Assembly: GCF_000298295.1 (NCBI RefSeq)
Contig: NZ_AMGM01000006.1
Location: 57,232-121,231, forward strand
Reading direction: 5' to 3'
Length of the DNA stretch: 64,000 bases
From: Cecembia lonarensis LW9
Lineage (GTDB): Bacteria > Bacteroidota > Bacteroidia > Cytophagales > Cyclobacteriaceae
A program made the position numbers and the translations under genes. The notes under the pieces are model-generated. The model searched no databases. It saw only the letters and a list, made by a program, of their open reading frames with translations, and was not told the origin of the DNA. Of this stretch, positions 45,240 through 55,726 are shown in pieces; the stretch's first letter is position 1; each line of letters opens with the position of its first letter.

Positions 45240-46640
45240 TTAAACAAATAATTCCCGTTTTGCTCCGCAAGCCTCAAGCATGAAATTATGGAGTTCATAA
45301 TTCTTGACAAACCCATTCATTTTCTCACTTCCAGGGCCATACATGGCCAATTCCACATAATCTGCAGAATGGTTTGTTCCAGCCCATTGTATGGAAGTAT
45401 ACCGTGACTGAATGCCAGCCAATTGATGGAAAGGAAGATTGGCTGGATTATATAAGCCATCTGCGCCTACCTGATAGGATGCCAGGATAGCTTCTGCTTC
45501 TTCGGTTTTTAAAGGAATCTGTTGGTACTCCACAAATAATTCCCTTACCATATCCAATGAAAAATCAGGATTAATCTGGTTGAGTATCCATTCATTGGAT
45601 GCTTTTGTTTCATATAATCTTTCAAAATTTTTATTGGCCTGCCCGCTGTAGAATAAGCCTGGATTAGAATTTCCGTGGTCAGTGGTGATGATGACTAAGG
45701 TATCATCATTATTCAAGGCAAAAGCCATGGCTATTTTGACCGCTTCATCGAAGTCCACTTGATCATAGAGTAGGGCAGGGCCATCGTTGCCATGGGCAGC
45801 CCAGTCCACTTTTCCACCTTCTACCTGCAAGACAAATCCTTGAGGGTTTTTGCTCATGATATCGATGGCTTTTTGGGTCATTTCTGGCAAGCTGGGCGTA
45901 CTTTGACTTAGGCTGGGGTCTGTATTTCTATCAATGGCGTAAGGGAGTCCCTCATCAGCAAAAACACCCATCATAGGCTTATCACCCTTGGCATTCAACA
46001 TTTCTGCTTTGTTTCTCACCAGGTCAAAACCTGTCTGTCGATAAGCTTCAAATAGGTCTCTTTGGTCTTCCCGCTTCTCAGGGCTGAAGTAATTGGCACC
46101 ACCACCCAACATAACATCAAATCTAAGCTTGAGGTAATCTTCAGCAATTTCAGGCATGGCATTTCGACTGCCGTTGTTGACACAAAAAGAGGCAGGCGTA
46201 GCATGGGTGATCTGTACCGTAGTAACGCAGCCTACAGCTTTACCCATTGATTTGAATTTTTGAAGAATAGGTACGGGTTTTTCTCCATTTGGTCCAATAT
46301 TGAGGGCACCATTTCTAACACGCATTCCTCCTCCCCAAGCAGAACCTGCTGCTGCCGAGTCAGTCACAAAAGAATTGGCAGAAGCGGTGTCCATGAGTCC
46401 TCTTTTGACGGTATTTTTTTCGTAAAGGTCTATCCATGTGGAAGGTTTTCCATATTTGTGACGCATCAAGATATCTGCCATATTCAATGTACCTGAACTC
46501 ATACCGTCACTAACAAGGAATATGATGTTTTTAGCTAACCCTTTTCTCTTAATTGTTGTAGCAAGGGCGGGACTGGCTCCTAAGGCACCCAATCCCAAAG
46601 TTGTCAATAAACCATTTTTAAAGAAATCCCGTCTTTTCAT
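45240..46640 (-). CDS. alkaline phosphatase, Tat-exported
   Basis: A 466-residue periplasmic phosphomonoesterase of the PhoA-type superfamily. Twin-arginine signal peptide: KRRDFFKNGLLTTLGLGALGASPALA. Metal and catalytic sites: FLVSDGMSSG (first Asp), SFVTDSAAAGSAWGGG (nucleophile Ser), QVEGGKVDWAAHGND, and IITTDHGNSNPG. Length matches Tat-type PhoA relatives. A single-gene unit ended by the hairpin shared with DUF983. Confidence 0.92.
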   Translation of the reverse strand: MKRRDFFKNGLLTTLGLGALGASPALATTIKRKGLAKNIIFLVSDGMSSGTLNMADILMRHKYGKPSTWIDLYEKNTVKRGLMDTASANSFVTDSAAAGSAWGGGMRVRNGALNIGPNGEKPVPILQKFKSMGKAVGCVTTVQITHATPASFCVNNGSRNAMPEIAEDYLKLRFDVMLGGGANYFSPEKREDQRDLFEAYRQTGFDLVRNKAEMLNAKGDKPMMGVFADEGLPYAIDRNTDPSLSQSTPSLPEMTQKAIDIMSKNPQGFVLQVEGGKVDWAAHGNDGPALLYDQVDFDEAVKIAMAFALNNDDTLVIITTDHGNSNPGLFYSGQANKNFERLYETKASNEWILNQINPDFSLDMVRELFVEYQQIPLKTEEAEAILASYQVGADGLYNPANLPFHQLAGIQSRYTSIQWAGTNHSADYVELAMYGPGSEKMNGFVKNYELHNFMLEACGAKRELFV

Positions 46641-46763
46641 TTTATGTAGTTTAGTTTGAAGCTTAAAATTAAACGCAATTTATTATGATTTAGTAAGGTA
46701 AATATTAGCAAAATGTTATCCTTCTATTATTGAACCAAAGGCTAAATTTTGGGTTTAATAGCC

Positions 46764-47147
46764 ATGAAAACAACTTTAAGGCTAGCAGCAATTTACAATT
46801 TGATTTGGGGATCATGGGTTGTTCTTTTTCCACAACAGTTTTTCCAGTTGACAGGAATGGAACCTATCAATCATCCTATGGTCTGGCAAGGTATGGGTAT
46901 GGTGATCGGTGTATATGGATTAGGATACTGGTGGGCAAGCTATAATCCATTGAGGCATTGGCCGATAGTGGCAGTCGGTTTTTTGGGAAAAATTTTTGGA
47001 CCTATCGGCTTTATATATAATTATTTATTGGGTGAAGTACCCTTTACATTTGCTTACACATTAATTACCAATGACCTGATTTGGTGGGTTCCTTTTTTTC
47101 TTATATTGAGAAAAGTTCATTTTCAACACCGCTGGGCGCTCACATGA
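46764..47147 (+). CDS. four-helix integral membrane protein, unrecognised
   Basis: A 127-residue protein with four hydrophobic segments: LRLAAIYNLIWGSWVVLF, GMGMVIGVYGLGYWWA, WPIVAVGFLGKIFGPIGFIYNYL and LITNDLIWWVPFFLILRK. Family not recognised with certainty. The stop overlaps the ATG of the following DoxX-like gene (ATGA), so the two proteins are coupled and may act as a membrane pair. ATG at 46764 was preferred to the TTG at 46749. Confidence 0.65.
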   Translation: MKTTLRLAAIYNLIWGSWVVLFPQQFFQLTGMEPINHPMVWQGMGMVIGVYGLGYWWASYNPLRHWPIVAVGFLGKIFGPIGFIYNYLLGEVPFTFAYTLITNDLIWWVPFFLILRKVHFQHRWALT

Positions 47148-47518
47148 TTCAAAAACTTCTGATACTTGCTATGGGTCTGTTTTTCATCATATCAGGGTTA
47201 AATCATTTTATTCAACCTGAATTTTATTATCCCTTAATTCCTAACTATTTGCCATGGCATGGTTTTATCAACTATGCTTCAGGAATCCTGGAGATTATAT
47301 TGGGATTGGGAATATTAATGCCATCAGGCAGAAAAGTTTCTGCTTGGGGGGTAGTGGTTTTGCTGATCCTTTTTATTCCTTCGCACGTATATTTTATCCA
47401 AATAGGAAGTTGTGTGCCAGATGGATTGTGTGTACCTCCTTGGTTGGCATGGGTACGTTTGCTCCTTATCCATCCTTTGTTGATGGTTTGGGCATTTTAT
47501 GTTTCAAAAAGTAAATGA
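47144..47518 (+). CDS. DoxX-like membrane protein
   Basis: A 124-residue protein with four transmembrane helices. The DoxX-type features are the first helix LILAMGLFFIISGLNHF, the YASGILEIILGLGIL helix, and a closing helix. A conserved acidic residue (GILEIIL) lies in the membrane. DoxX relatives in Bacteroidota are linked to redox and thiosulfate metabolism in only some cases. Upstream gene overlaps by 4 bp and the downstream DUF2237 gene also by 4 bp (ATGA), so it is part of a coupled three-gene unit. Confidence 0.78.
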   Translation: MIQKLLILAMGLFFIISGLNHFIQPEFYYPLIPNYLPWHGFINYASGILEIILGLGILMPSGRKVSAWGVVVLLILFIPSHVYFIQIGSCVPDGLCVPPWLAWVRLLLIHPLLMVWAFYVSKSK

Positions 47519-47883
47519 TAATGGCGAAAAATGTATTCGGAGAAAATTTAATCCCTTGTAGTACAGCACCCATGACCGGTTATTACAGAAATGGATGCTG
47601 TGAGACCGGCGTGGATGACTTGGGTACCCATACGGTATGCGCAGTGATGACAAGGGAATTTTTGGAGTTTAGTCTTAGCCGTGGCAATGACCTTATTACC
47701 CCAAGGCCGGAATATGTCTTTCCTGGATTGAATCCGGGAGATAGGTGGTGTCTTTGTGCAAGTAGATGGGTGGAGGCATACAGGGCGGGAGTGGCTCCAA
47801 AAGTCATATTGGAAGCCACCCATGAAAAAACATTGAAACATGTGCCTTTGGAGGAGCTGGTTAAATTTGCATTTAAAGATTAG
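47515..47883 (+). CDS. DUF2237 family protein
   Basis: A 122-residue cytoplasmic protein with many conserved Cys: CSTAPMTGYYRNGCCETGVDDLGTHTVCAVMT and GDRWCLCASRW. The DUF2237 hallmark is VFGENLIPCS plus this Cys-rich region. It could bind a metal or be part of redox chemistry, but no function is assigned. It overlaps the DoxX gene by 4 bp. Start at 47515 or 47521 (MAKNVFG) are both possible. Confidence 0.85.
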   Translation: MIMAKNVFGENLIPCSTAPMTGYYRNGCCETGVDDLGTHTVCAVMTREFLEFSLSRGNDLITPRPEYVFPGLNPGDRWCLCASRWVEAYRAGVAPKVILEATHEKTLKHVPLEELVKFAFKD

Positions 47884-47941
47884 GTGTTTAGTTTTTTTTA
47901 AAGATTTAATTTTATCTTATAAAAAATTAATCATTGTTATT

Positions 47942-48454
47942 ATGAAAGCTTTTGTTCTTTTATGCATATCAGCATTTTTGATTGGGAATCCAGTTTTAGC
48001 TCAAGAAAGTTTCAATAGAAATACAGTGTATGGTGAATTTTTGGGTGCAGGTGGATTAGTCTCTTTAAACTTTGATCGTAGATTGGGCAAAAATCCTGAT
48101 GGTTTTGGTTTTAGAACTGGAATTGGCTATTTACAATGGAACAATACTGCCATGGTAACATTTCCGGTGATGGCCAATTATCTTATTGGAAAAAACGGGA
48201 AATACCTTGACCTTGGAATAGGTGCACGGCTTGGATATGAGTGGATGGTGGATGAAAACCATCCCTCAGTTGATGAGGTCTCTGAAGCAGGTTTTAGGGT
48301 GGGTACGCCCATATTAAATTTAGGCTACAGATATCAGCCAATTGAAGGAGGGTTTAATTTCAGGGCAGGTTTTTCACCTTACATGAATATATATAAAAAT
48401 GCCTTTCCTGATCTTTTTTGGATGCCGCATCTCTCTCTTGGCTATACCTTTTGA
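47942..48454 (+). CDS. small outer-membrane barrel-like protein
   Basis: A 170-residue exported protein: signal peptide (FVLLCISAFLIGNPVLAQ), then aromatic beta strands (YGEFLGAGGLVSLNFD, FGFRTGIGYLQW, LDLGIGARLGYEW, LNLGYRYQP, GFSPYMN) ending in LSLGYTF with terminal Phe. Eight strands are plausible. ATG at 47942 was chosen because upstream residues from 47840 precede the signal peptide. Its stop touches the proA stop back to back. Function unknown. Confidence 0.7.
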   Translation: MKAFVLLCISAFLIGNPVLAQESFNRNTVYGEFLGAGGLVSLNFDRRLGKNPDGFGFRTGIGYLQWNNTAMVTFPVMANYLIGKNGKYLDLGIGARLGYEWMVDENHPSVDEVSEAGFRVGTPILNLGYRYQPIEGGFNFRAGFSPYMNIYKNAFPDLFWMPHLSLGYTF

Positions 48455-49696
48455 TCAGCTCCTGATCTGGCCATGGCCCCTAACAACCCATTTGTAAGAT
48501 GTCAGCTCATTTAAGGCCATTGGTCCCCTGGCATGGAGTTTTTGGGTGCTGATACCGATTTCTGCTCCTAAACCAAACTGATTGCCATCGGTAAAAGCCG
48601 TCGAGGCATTGGCATAGACTGCTGCCGCATCTACCTCATTCAAAAAGCGATCGATATTTTCAGGACTTTCAGAAATGATGGCTTCGCTATGTTTGGAGCT
48701 GTATTGGGCGATATGTTCCAGAGCCTTATCTAGGTTTTCTACGGTTTTGATGGCCATTTTAAGCGATAGGAATTCTGTGCCAAAATGTTCGTTTCCTGCC
48801 AATTGAATACAAGGGTGGGAGGGGAGCGCATGGAATGCCTTCTCATCAGCATATATCAGTACGTTTTTTTCTAAAAGTGGAGCAATAAATTGAGAAAGGT
48901 CTTTAAGCCGATTTTGTTGGATAATCAGACAATCCAAGCTGTTGCAAACGCTAGGTCTTCTCGTTTTTGCATTCAGAATGATGGTTTTCCCCTTTTCCAA
49001 ATCTGCAGTTTCATCAATATAAGTATGCACAATGCCCGCCCCTGTTTCTATGACAGGCACTTTGGCGTTGGTTCTCACAAAATCAATCAGGCTCTGACTA
49101 CCTCTCGGGATGATGATATCCACATATCCTATTGCTTCCAATAAAGCCTGCGTTGCTTTTCGGTCTGGCGGAAGCAGTAAAAATGCTGCTGTTGAGATGC
49201 CATTTTTCTCTAAGGCCTGATGGATGATTTTCATTATGGCCTTATTGGAATGCGCTGCATCGGATCCTCCTTTAAGGACCAGGGCATTTCCAGACTTCAA
49301 TGCCAGGCAAAATACATCAAAGGTTACATTGGGGCGGGCTTCATAGATTACCCCTAAAACACCAAGTGGGACTGAGATTTTGCGGAGTTCAAGTCCATTT
49401 TCTAGTATCTTTTTTTCTAATATATGACCCAATGGACAGGGAAGGTTTTTGACTTGTTTAACCTCTCCTAAAATTGACATAATTCTTTCTTCTGTCAGTA
49501 ATAATCGGTCATATTTTGGGTCTTTTGGATCCATTTTAGCAAGGTCTTGTTGATTGGCATCCAATATTTCCGGTATAGCAGCTTTGCTCAGTTCGACCAA
49601 GGTATCCAAAGTATCCTGAATTTGCTTTTCGGTCACTCGTATCAGTTTCCCGGAAGCATTTTTTAAATCCTTAAAAACATTGTTAAAATCATTCAT
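48455..49696 (-). CDS. proA: glutamate-5-semialdehyde dehydrogenase
   Basis: A 413-residue enzyme that reduces gamma-glutamyl phosphate in proline synthesis. Family landmarks: KISVPLGVLGVIYEARPNVTFDVFCLALKSGNA, LVLKGGSDAAHSN and the catalytic Cys in ARRPSVCNSLDCLI-like region (RRPSVCNSLD). ATG at 49696 (MNDFNNVFKD) was chosen; the longer frame adds a stretch with no family homology. It overlaps the proB gene by 8 bp and is translated after it. Confidence 0.95.
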   Translation of the reverse strand: MNDFNNVFKDLKNASGKLIRVTEKQIQDTLDTLVELSKAAIPEILDANQQDLAKMDPKDPKYDRLLLTEERIMSILGEVKQVKNLPCPLGHILEKKILENGLELRKISVPLGVLGVIYEARPNVTFDVFCLALKSGNALVLKGGSDAAHSNKAIMKIIHQALEKNGISTAAFLLLPPDRKATQALLEAIGYVDIIIPRGSQSLIDFVRTNAKVPVIETGAGIVHTYIDETADLEKGKTIILNAKTRRPSVCNSLDCLIIQQNRLKDLSQFIAPLLEKNVLIYADEKAFHALPSHPCIQLAGNEHFGTEFLSLKMAIKTVENLDKALEHIAQYSSKHSEAIISESPENIDRFLNEVDAAAVYANASTAFTDGNQFGLGAEIGISTQKLHARGPMALNELTSYKWVVRGHGQIRS

Positions 49697-50762
49697 GCGT
49701 AAAAAGATAAAGGTAGTCGTAATGGATAATGGGTTTCTGGTTCTTTTGGCCAATTTTTTCTGCCAAGGACTTCAAGCCATATTCAGCCCTCCCCAGACCG
49801 ATTCGCTTGCCCTCTTCATCAACAATCCTCAGGATATCGCCTTTTTCAAAATTCCCCGTAAAGGTGACTACCCCCACAGGCAGTAGGCTACTTATTCTAG
49901 TGGAAAACAAAGCTTTTTTAGCGCCTTCATTGATTTTTATTTCCCCTTTATAGTATTGCTCACCATGGGCCAGCCATTTTTTGGGGCTATGCTTAACTGG
50001 AGAGGGCTCAAAGCGTGTGCACTGGGCACTTTCATCTATGATGTCATTTAGAATCCCTTCTTTTTTGCCATTGGCAATAAAAACCTCGATCCCTAAGTTG
50101 GCCGACTTTTTGGCCATGTTCAGTTTGGTCAACATTCCCCCTCTGCCAAAAGAAGATCTACTGGCCTGAATGAAGTTGGACAAATCCCGAGAATCATGGT
50201 TTACCTGCTGAATGAGTATGGAATCAGGACGCTCAGGAGGACCTGTATAGATGCCGTTCACGTTAGTCAGAAGGATAAGGGTGTCTGCATTGACCATGGC
50301 AGCAGTGAGGCTGGCCAGTTCGTCGTTATCCGTAAACATCAACTCTGTAATGGCTACAGTGTCATTTTCATTGATGACAGGGATGATACCTTGTAAAAGC
50401 AGCCCTTCAATACAATTTTTCATGTTGAGGTAATGCTTCCTGTCCCTGAAATCTTCTTTGGTAACCAATATCTGTGCTATGGAATGGCCTAAATCAGCCA
50501 ATAGCTTTTGATAAGTATTGATCAGGTCTATCTGACCATTGGCAGCCCAAATTTGCTTTTTGAGAACAGGATTTGTCTTTTCCGGTAGTTGTATATTTTT
50601 CCTTCCAAAAGCCACTGCTCCTGAAGTTACCAAAACCACTTTTTGGCCCATGTTCATTAAGGAAGAAACCTGGGAGCAAAGTGACCTGAGCCGGGAGAAA
50701 TCAGGCATTCCTGAATTTTCAGTAATGACATTGGATCCTATCTTTATTACAAAAGTTTTCAA
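49689..50762 (-). CDS. proB: glutamate 5-kinase
   Basis: A 357-residue kinase that phosphorylates glutamate in the first step of proline synthesis. The amino-acid kinase fold is seen from KIGSNVITENSG (P-loop-like), VTSGAVAFGRK, INENDTVAITELMFTDNDELASLTA and GRGGMLTKLNMAKKSA. A C-terminal PUA domain (GDILRIVDEEGKRIGLGRAEYGL) is present. Start overlaps proA, so proB and proA form an operon of the typical order. Confidence 0.95.
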   Translation of the reverse strand: MKTFVIKIGSNVITENSGMPDFSRLRSLCSQVSSLMNMGQKVVLVTSGAVAFGRKNIQLPEKTNPVLKKQIWAANGQIDLINTYQKLLADLGHSIAQILVTKEDFRDRKHYLNMKNCIEGLLLQGIIPVINENDTVAITELMFTDNDELASLTAAMVNADTLILLTNVNGIYTGPPERPDSILIQQVNHDSRDLSNFIQASRSSFGRGGMLTKLNMAKKSANLGIEVFIANGKKEGILNDIIDESAQCTRFEPSPVKHSPKKWLAHGEQYYKGEIKINEGAKKALFSTRISSLLPVGVVTFTGNFEKGDILRIVDEEGKRIGLGRAEYGLKSLAEKIGQKNQKPIIHYDYLYLFTHE

Positions 50763-50881
50763 AACAACCCCCTTTTGATTGATTATTATTTACAATAATA
50801 CGGGATTACTTAATAAAATCTAAATAAAACCTGAGTTGACGATTTTTTCTAATTTCCAGTAAATGATAGCGCTTGGATTGG

Positions 50882-51853
50882 TTAAAACCATTTTTTTCTC
50901 TTAAAGTAGAAAACCATGATTGCTGAAATGCCTATAAATACCAACCAAGTAAGCCAATAGCCATATTTCCAGGACAGTTCTGGCATAAACTCGAAATTCA
51001 TACCATAAACGCCAGCCAAAAAAGTCAAAGGAATAAAAATGGTTGCAATGATGGTAAGGGTTTTCATCACCTCATTTTGTTTGAGTGAAATATCCGTCAT
51101 GAATATTTCTACCAGGGTAGTGATAGACTCCCTTTGCATTTCTAAATTTTCTATGATCTCTACCGTCTGTTCGTATACATCATTAATAAAAGGAGAAGTT
51201 CTTTTTTTGATCAAGGGATTTTCTAATTTTCGCCAAATAGAGAGTAATTCTCTCGTTGGCCAAATCACTTTTTTGATCTGTTGAATGTATTTTCTCTGAT
51301 GGTAGATTTCAGATAATCTGACTTTCCTATCCTGACTGATGATACTGTCTTCAAGGATTTCTATTCTATCGGTGATATTTTCCAAAAGTAAATAATATTC
51401 ATCCACAATAGCATCAATCAGGGCGTATGCAAAGTAGTCGGTCCCTAATTTCCTCATTCTGCCATGCGGATTTTCCAATCTTACACGAATTTGGTCAAAA
51501 ATATCGAAAGGAGTTTCTTGGAAAGTAATGACATAATTTTTCCCCAGAATGATACTGACCTGCTCAGATTCTATATCTAAACCATGATTCTTGGAATACA
51601 GCATTTGAACCACAATCAATATGAAGTGGTTATATTCTTCGATTTTTGGCCTTTGCCGCTTTTCTTTAATATCGTTCAAAGCCATGGAATGTATATCAAA
51701 AACCTCTGATAACTCCTGCAATAAAGCTGAATCCTTCGTTTCCGTTACATTTAACCAAAATTTATGATCTCCTTCCAGCAGTGTTTTGATTTCTTCAGCG
51801 TTTGGCTGAGATTGCTTGTAAAATAAGTGTTCCCCAAACGCGATAATTTCCAT
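50882..51853 (-). CDS. corA: CorA-family magnesium/cobalt transporter
   Basis: A 323-residue protein forming pentameric Mg2+ channels in the inner membrane. A long cytoplasmic N-terminal domain with the helical funnel (residues 150-270) leads to two C-terminal transmembrane helices with the selectivity loop YGMNFEFMPE (GMN motif) between them, and a basic C-terminal KRKKWF. All hallmarks are intact. It lies next to a receiver gene with 33 nt in between. Confidence 0.94.
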   Translation of the reverse strand: MEIIAFGEHLFYKQSQPNAEEIKTLLEGDHKFWLNVTETKDSALLQELSEVFDIHSMALNDIKEKRQRPKIEEYNHFILIVVQMLYSKNHGLDIESEQVSIILGKNYVITFQETPFDIFDQIRVRLENPHGRMRKLGTDYFAYALIDAIVDEYYLLLENITDRIEILEDSIISQDRKVRLSEIYHQRKYIQQIKKVIWPTRELLSIWRKLENPLIKKRTSPFINDVYEQTVEIIENLEMQRESITTLVEIFMTDISLKQNEVMKTLTIIATIFIPLTFLAGVYGMNFEFMPELSWKYGYWLTWLVFIGISAIMVFYFKRKKWF

Positions 51854-51886
51854 AGGCTTTGGATTTGAATTGGTCGATTTTGGTTG

Positions 51887-52261
51887 CTATAGAATGCTTT
51901 TCATTTTTTCTATGGTAAGCGGTTTTTCAAGGAATGTCTCTACCTGTTTGTAGGAAAAAGCTTTTTTTCTATCTTGAAAATCAATGGAGCTGGATAGCAT
52001 CACTATCTTATCAGTCCTTTCAGCAAGCTGATCATTATAAAAATTGAGAAAATCCCAACCGTTCATGACAGGCATGTTGATATCTAAAAGAACAAGGACT
52101 TTGGTGTTTTTGTCAAGTTCCTGAAGCCTAGCCAATGCCTTTTCTGCTTCCAGATAATCCTCTACGCGCTCTGCCACTTCTAATTTGGCGATTAGCCTTT
52201 TATTGATCAAATTATTTATTGGATCGTCGTCTACGAGAATTATGACATGGTAGGGAAACAT
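51887..52261 (-). CDS. single-domain response regulator
   Basis: A 124-residue receiver domain: ILVDDDPINNLINKRL with the Asp cluster, LVLLDINMPVMNGWDFL with phosphoacceptor Asp, MLSSSI and TFLEKPLTIEKM with the Lys. No output domain. It is more like the cyanobacterial Rcp1 type than the two receivers at 36 and 40 kb. It is upstream of corA but a regulatory link is not shown. ATG start at 52261. Confidence 0.9.
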   Translation of the reverse strand: MFPYHVIILVDDDPINNLINKRLIAKLEVAERVEDYLEAEKALARLQELDKNTKVLVLLDINMPVMNGWDFLNFYNDQLAERTDKIVMLSSSIDFQDRKKAFSYKQVETFLEKPLTIEKMKSIL

Positions 52262-52392
52262 TGATCAGTTTAAATTGCTTCTAAAAATTTAAAAGGCCAG
52301 AACTACTCTCAAATATATGGATACTGTTCAAAAAATTTAAACTTTTTTTAATTTTCAGTTTTGAGTTAAGAAAGTACAATTTGATGGTAAAC

Positions 52393-52425
52393 AAAAAAAG
52401 GAAACCAATTCGGCTTCCTTTTTTT
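52393..52425 (-). terminator. groEL terminator
   Basis: An imperfect inverted repeat AAAAAAGGAA / TTCCTTTTTT with one internal mismatch and a short loop, 16 nt after the groEL stop. Leftward transcripts would end with a T-run. Confidence 0.65.
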
Positions 52426-52440
52426 GATAATTTACATGGA

Positions 52441-54108
<1,668 letters not shown>

Positions 54109-54387
54109 TTACAGGATAGCGAAAATGTCAGCTTCTCTCATAATAAGATAGTCATGACCATCTACGGAAAGCTCTGTTCCGGCATATTTGCCATAGAGTA
54201 CTGTGTCACCTACTTTTACAGTCAATGGTTCATCTTTTTTGCCATTCCCTACTGCTACTACAGTACCTTTTTGAGGTTTTTCTTTGGCAGTGTCCGGAAT
54301 ATACAAGCCGGAGGCAGTTTTCTCTTCAGCTGCAGCTGGTTCTACCAGAACTCTGTCTGCAAGAGGTTGGATGTTAACTTTTGACAT
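54109..54387 (-). CDS. groES: co-chaperonin GroES
   Basis: A 92-residue protein that caps GroEL. Family features: [14 protein letters not shown] at the N-terminus, the mobile loop [41 protein letters not shown] and the final [15 protein letters not shown] at 54387 (MSKVNIQPL) was used, since the longer frame from 54480 would add an unrelated N-terminal extension. The 211-bp region upstream carries several TGTCA/TGACA repeats but no recognisable heat-shock motif. Confidence 0.97.
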   Translation of the reverse strand: MSKVNIQPLADRVLVEPAAAEEKTASGLYIPDTAKEKPQKGTVVAVGNGKKDEPLTVKVGDTVLYGKYAGTELSVDGHDYLIMREADIFAIL

Positions 54388-54598
54388 AGTTATTAGACTT
54401 TTTAAGGTTAGTTCTAAAATGTTACATACCCTGATGATCATTTCCTGTGCCAATTTTAACCTAACTTTCAAAACTGACATAAAGGCGTAAAATTACTGTC
54501 AAGTCGTTGTCAGGTAATGTTTGGGGGATTTTTAACCCTGTCAAAATTTCCAAAAGCTTTTATCTTTTGTCAGTTTTCTTTAAATTTTTGGAAAGATT

Positions 54599-55312
54599 AT
54601 GCCTATGAAAAGTTTATCGGAAAATTGGATTACAGAAGGCTGGATTGATTTTGAGTATAAAAAATACCTCCTTCTGGCCTACCTGCAGCATGTAGATTCC
54701 CAGTTCAAAGAAGTTAAACTTTATCCCCCTCTTGCTGAATTGGTACACCATTATACAAAGCTAAAAAACTTTGCCGAGAATAGGGATCAGTTAAAAGCTG
54801 CTTTCCCCAAACTGCTGCAAGGTCCTGATTTCAAAGAAATGAAACTCAAATACAAGCCTTTGGAAATGGATGATGAAATGATGAAGCAATTGGAAGAAAT
54901 AGTAAATTTTTCACTGCCACAGTTTAAAAAAACCATTGAAGAGGGTAAAAATATCTATGATTTTTTAGAGCAAGAAATGGTTATTGAGCCGGTTGGCTTA
55001 TCCCCATTGTATCAAAATGAAGGTTATGCGATTCTTTCTCTTGAAAAGAGTAAAGACATCTACGTTTATCGTTATAGAGTCAATCTGTTTCAAAACAGCA
55101 TTGACGTGTTTAAAGGCATTATGATGCAGCTTGTCCAAAAAGTAAGAAGGAGTCTTACTCAGACCTTCGAACAGATTAAAATGGATTTGATCCGTACCTA
55201 CCAAGAATTGCCCAATCCTGCGACATTTAGGATTCACAGTGCACATCATATTCCATTGCAGGAAAGCTTCGTGCCTATCAGTAAAAGGCTATTGCTCAAA
55301 ACTGTAAAATGA
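54599..55312 (+). CDS. hypothetical cytoplasmic protein, 237 residues
   Basis: Not recognised. Mostly alpha-helical with a charged composition: KKYLLLAYLQHVDSQFKEVKLYPPLAEL, then LEEIVNFSLPQFKKTIEEGKNIYDFLEQEM. No signal peptide or membrane helix. The gene is divergent from groES. Codon use and composition look like the neighbouring genes, so it is a resident gene. It is followed by a good terminator. Confidence 0.6.
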   Translation: MPMKSLSENWITEGWIDFEYKKYLLLAYLQHVDSQFKEVKLYPPLAELVHHYTKLKNFAENRDQLKAAFPKLLQGPDFKEMKLKYKPLEMDDEMMKQLEEIVNFSLPQFKKTIEEGKNIYDFLEQEMVIEPVGLSPLYQNEGYAILSLEKSKDIYVYRYRVNLFQNSIDVFKGIMMQLVQKVRRSLTQTFEQIKMDLIRTYQELPNPATFRIHSAHHIPLQESFVPISKRLLLKTVK

Positions 55313-55314
55313 AA

Positions 55315-55336
55315 AAAGGGGCCTTAAAGCCCCTTT
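55315..55336 (+). terminator. terminator between the 237-residue gene and secG
   Basis: Perfect 8-bp stem AAAGGGGC / GCCCCTTT (55315-55322, 55329-55336) with a CTTAAA loop, followed by a T-run after CAGA. It ends the rightward gene and faces secG. Confidence 0.8.
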
Positions 55337-55355
55337 CAGATTTTTTTGAAGTATA

Positions 55356-55721
55356 TTAATCTTCTATACTTTCCTCACTCTCTTCAGTAGCTTCTTCCAC
55401 CGGGGATGGAAGCAAACCTTCAACATCACCAAACGAAGGCGTAAGAATTTGTTGCCTTGCACGATCAATGTTAGGGGAAGTGAAGTCACCTGTATTCTCC
55501 TTGCTGTAGAAAGCAGCAGAAGTAAGAGACAAAACCAGAATAGCGATAGAAAGAACCCAAGTGGATTTTTCCAAAATATTACCTGTTTTAGTTACGCCCA
55601 TTATTTGTGATGCGCTGCCTCCAAATGCCGCTCCAACACCACCTTTTGAATCTTGGGCCAGTATGACCAAAACCAATATTACAGCTAATACTACAATGAT
55701 ACTGATTAATAAAGTAAACAT
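55356..55721 (-). CDS. secG: protein translocase subunit SecG
   Basis: A 121-residue inner-membrane protein, the third subunit of the SecYEG channel. The first helix LISIIVVLAVILVLVILAQDSKGGVGAAFGG is the SecG signature with the AQDSKGGG loop; a second helix is WVLSIAILVLSLTSAAFY. The C-terminal tail is acidic and longer than in Gammaproteobacteria. Last gene in the miaB-sigma54-lptE-TPR-secG unit. Confidence 0.93.
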   Translation of the reverse strand: MFTLLISIIVVLAVILVLVILAQDSKGGVGAAFGGSASQIMGVTKTGNILEKSTWVLSIAILVLSLTSAAFYSKENTGDFTSPNIDRARQQILTPSFGDVEGLLPSPVEEATEESEESIED

Positions 55722-55726
55722 ATTAT

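Noticed and set aside
54388..54598. CIRCE element (HrcA site) for groESL
   Set aside because: No TTAGCACTC-N9-GAGTGCTAA repeat or close variant was found in the gap.
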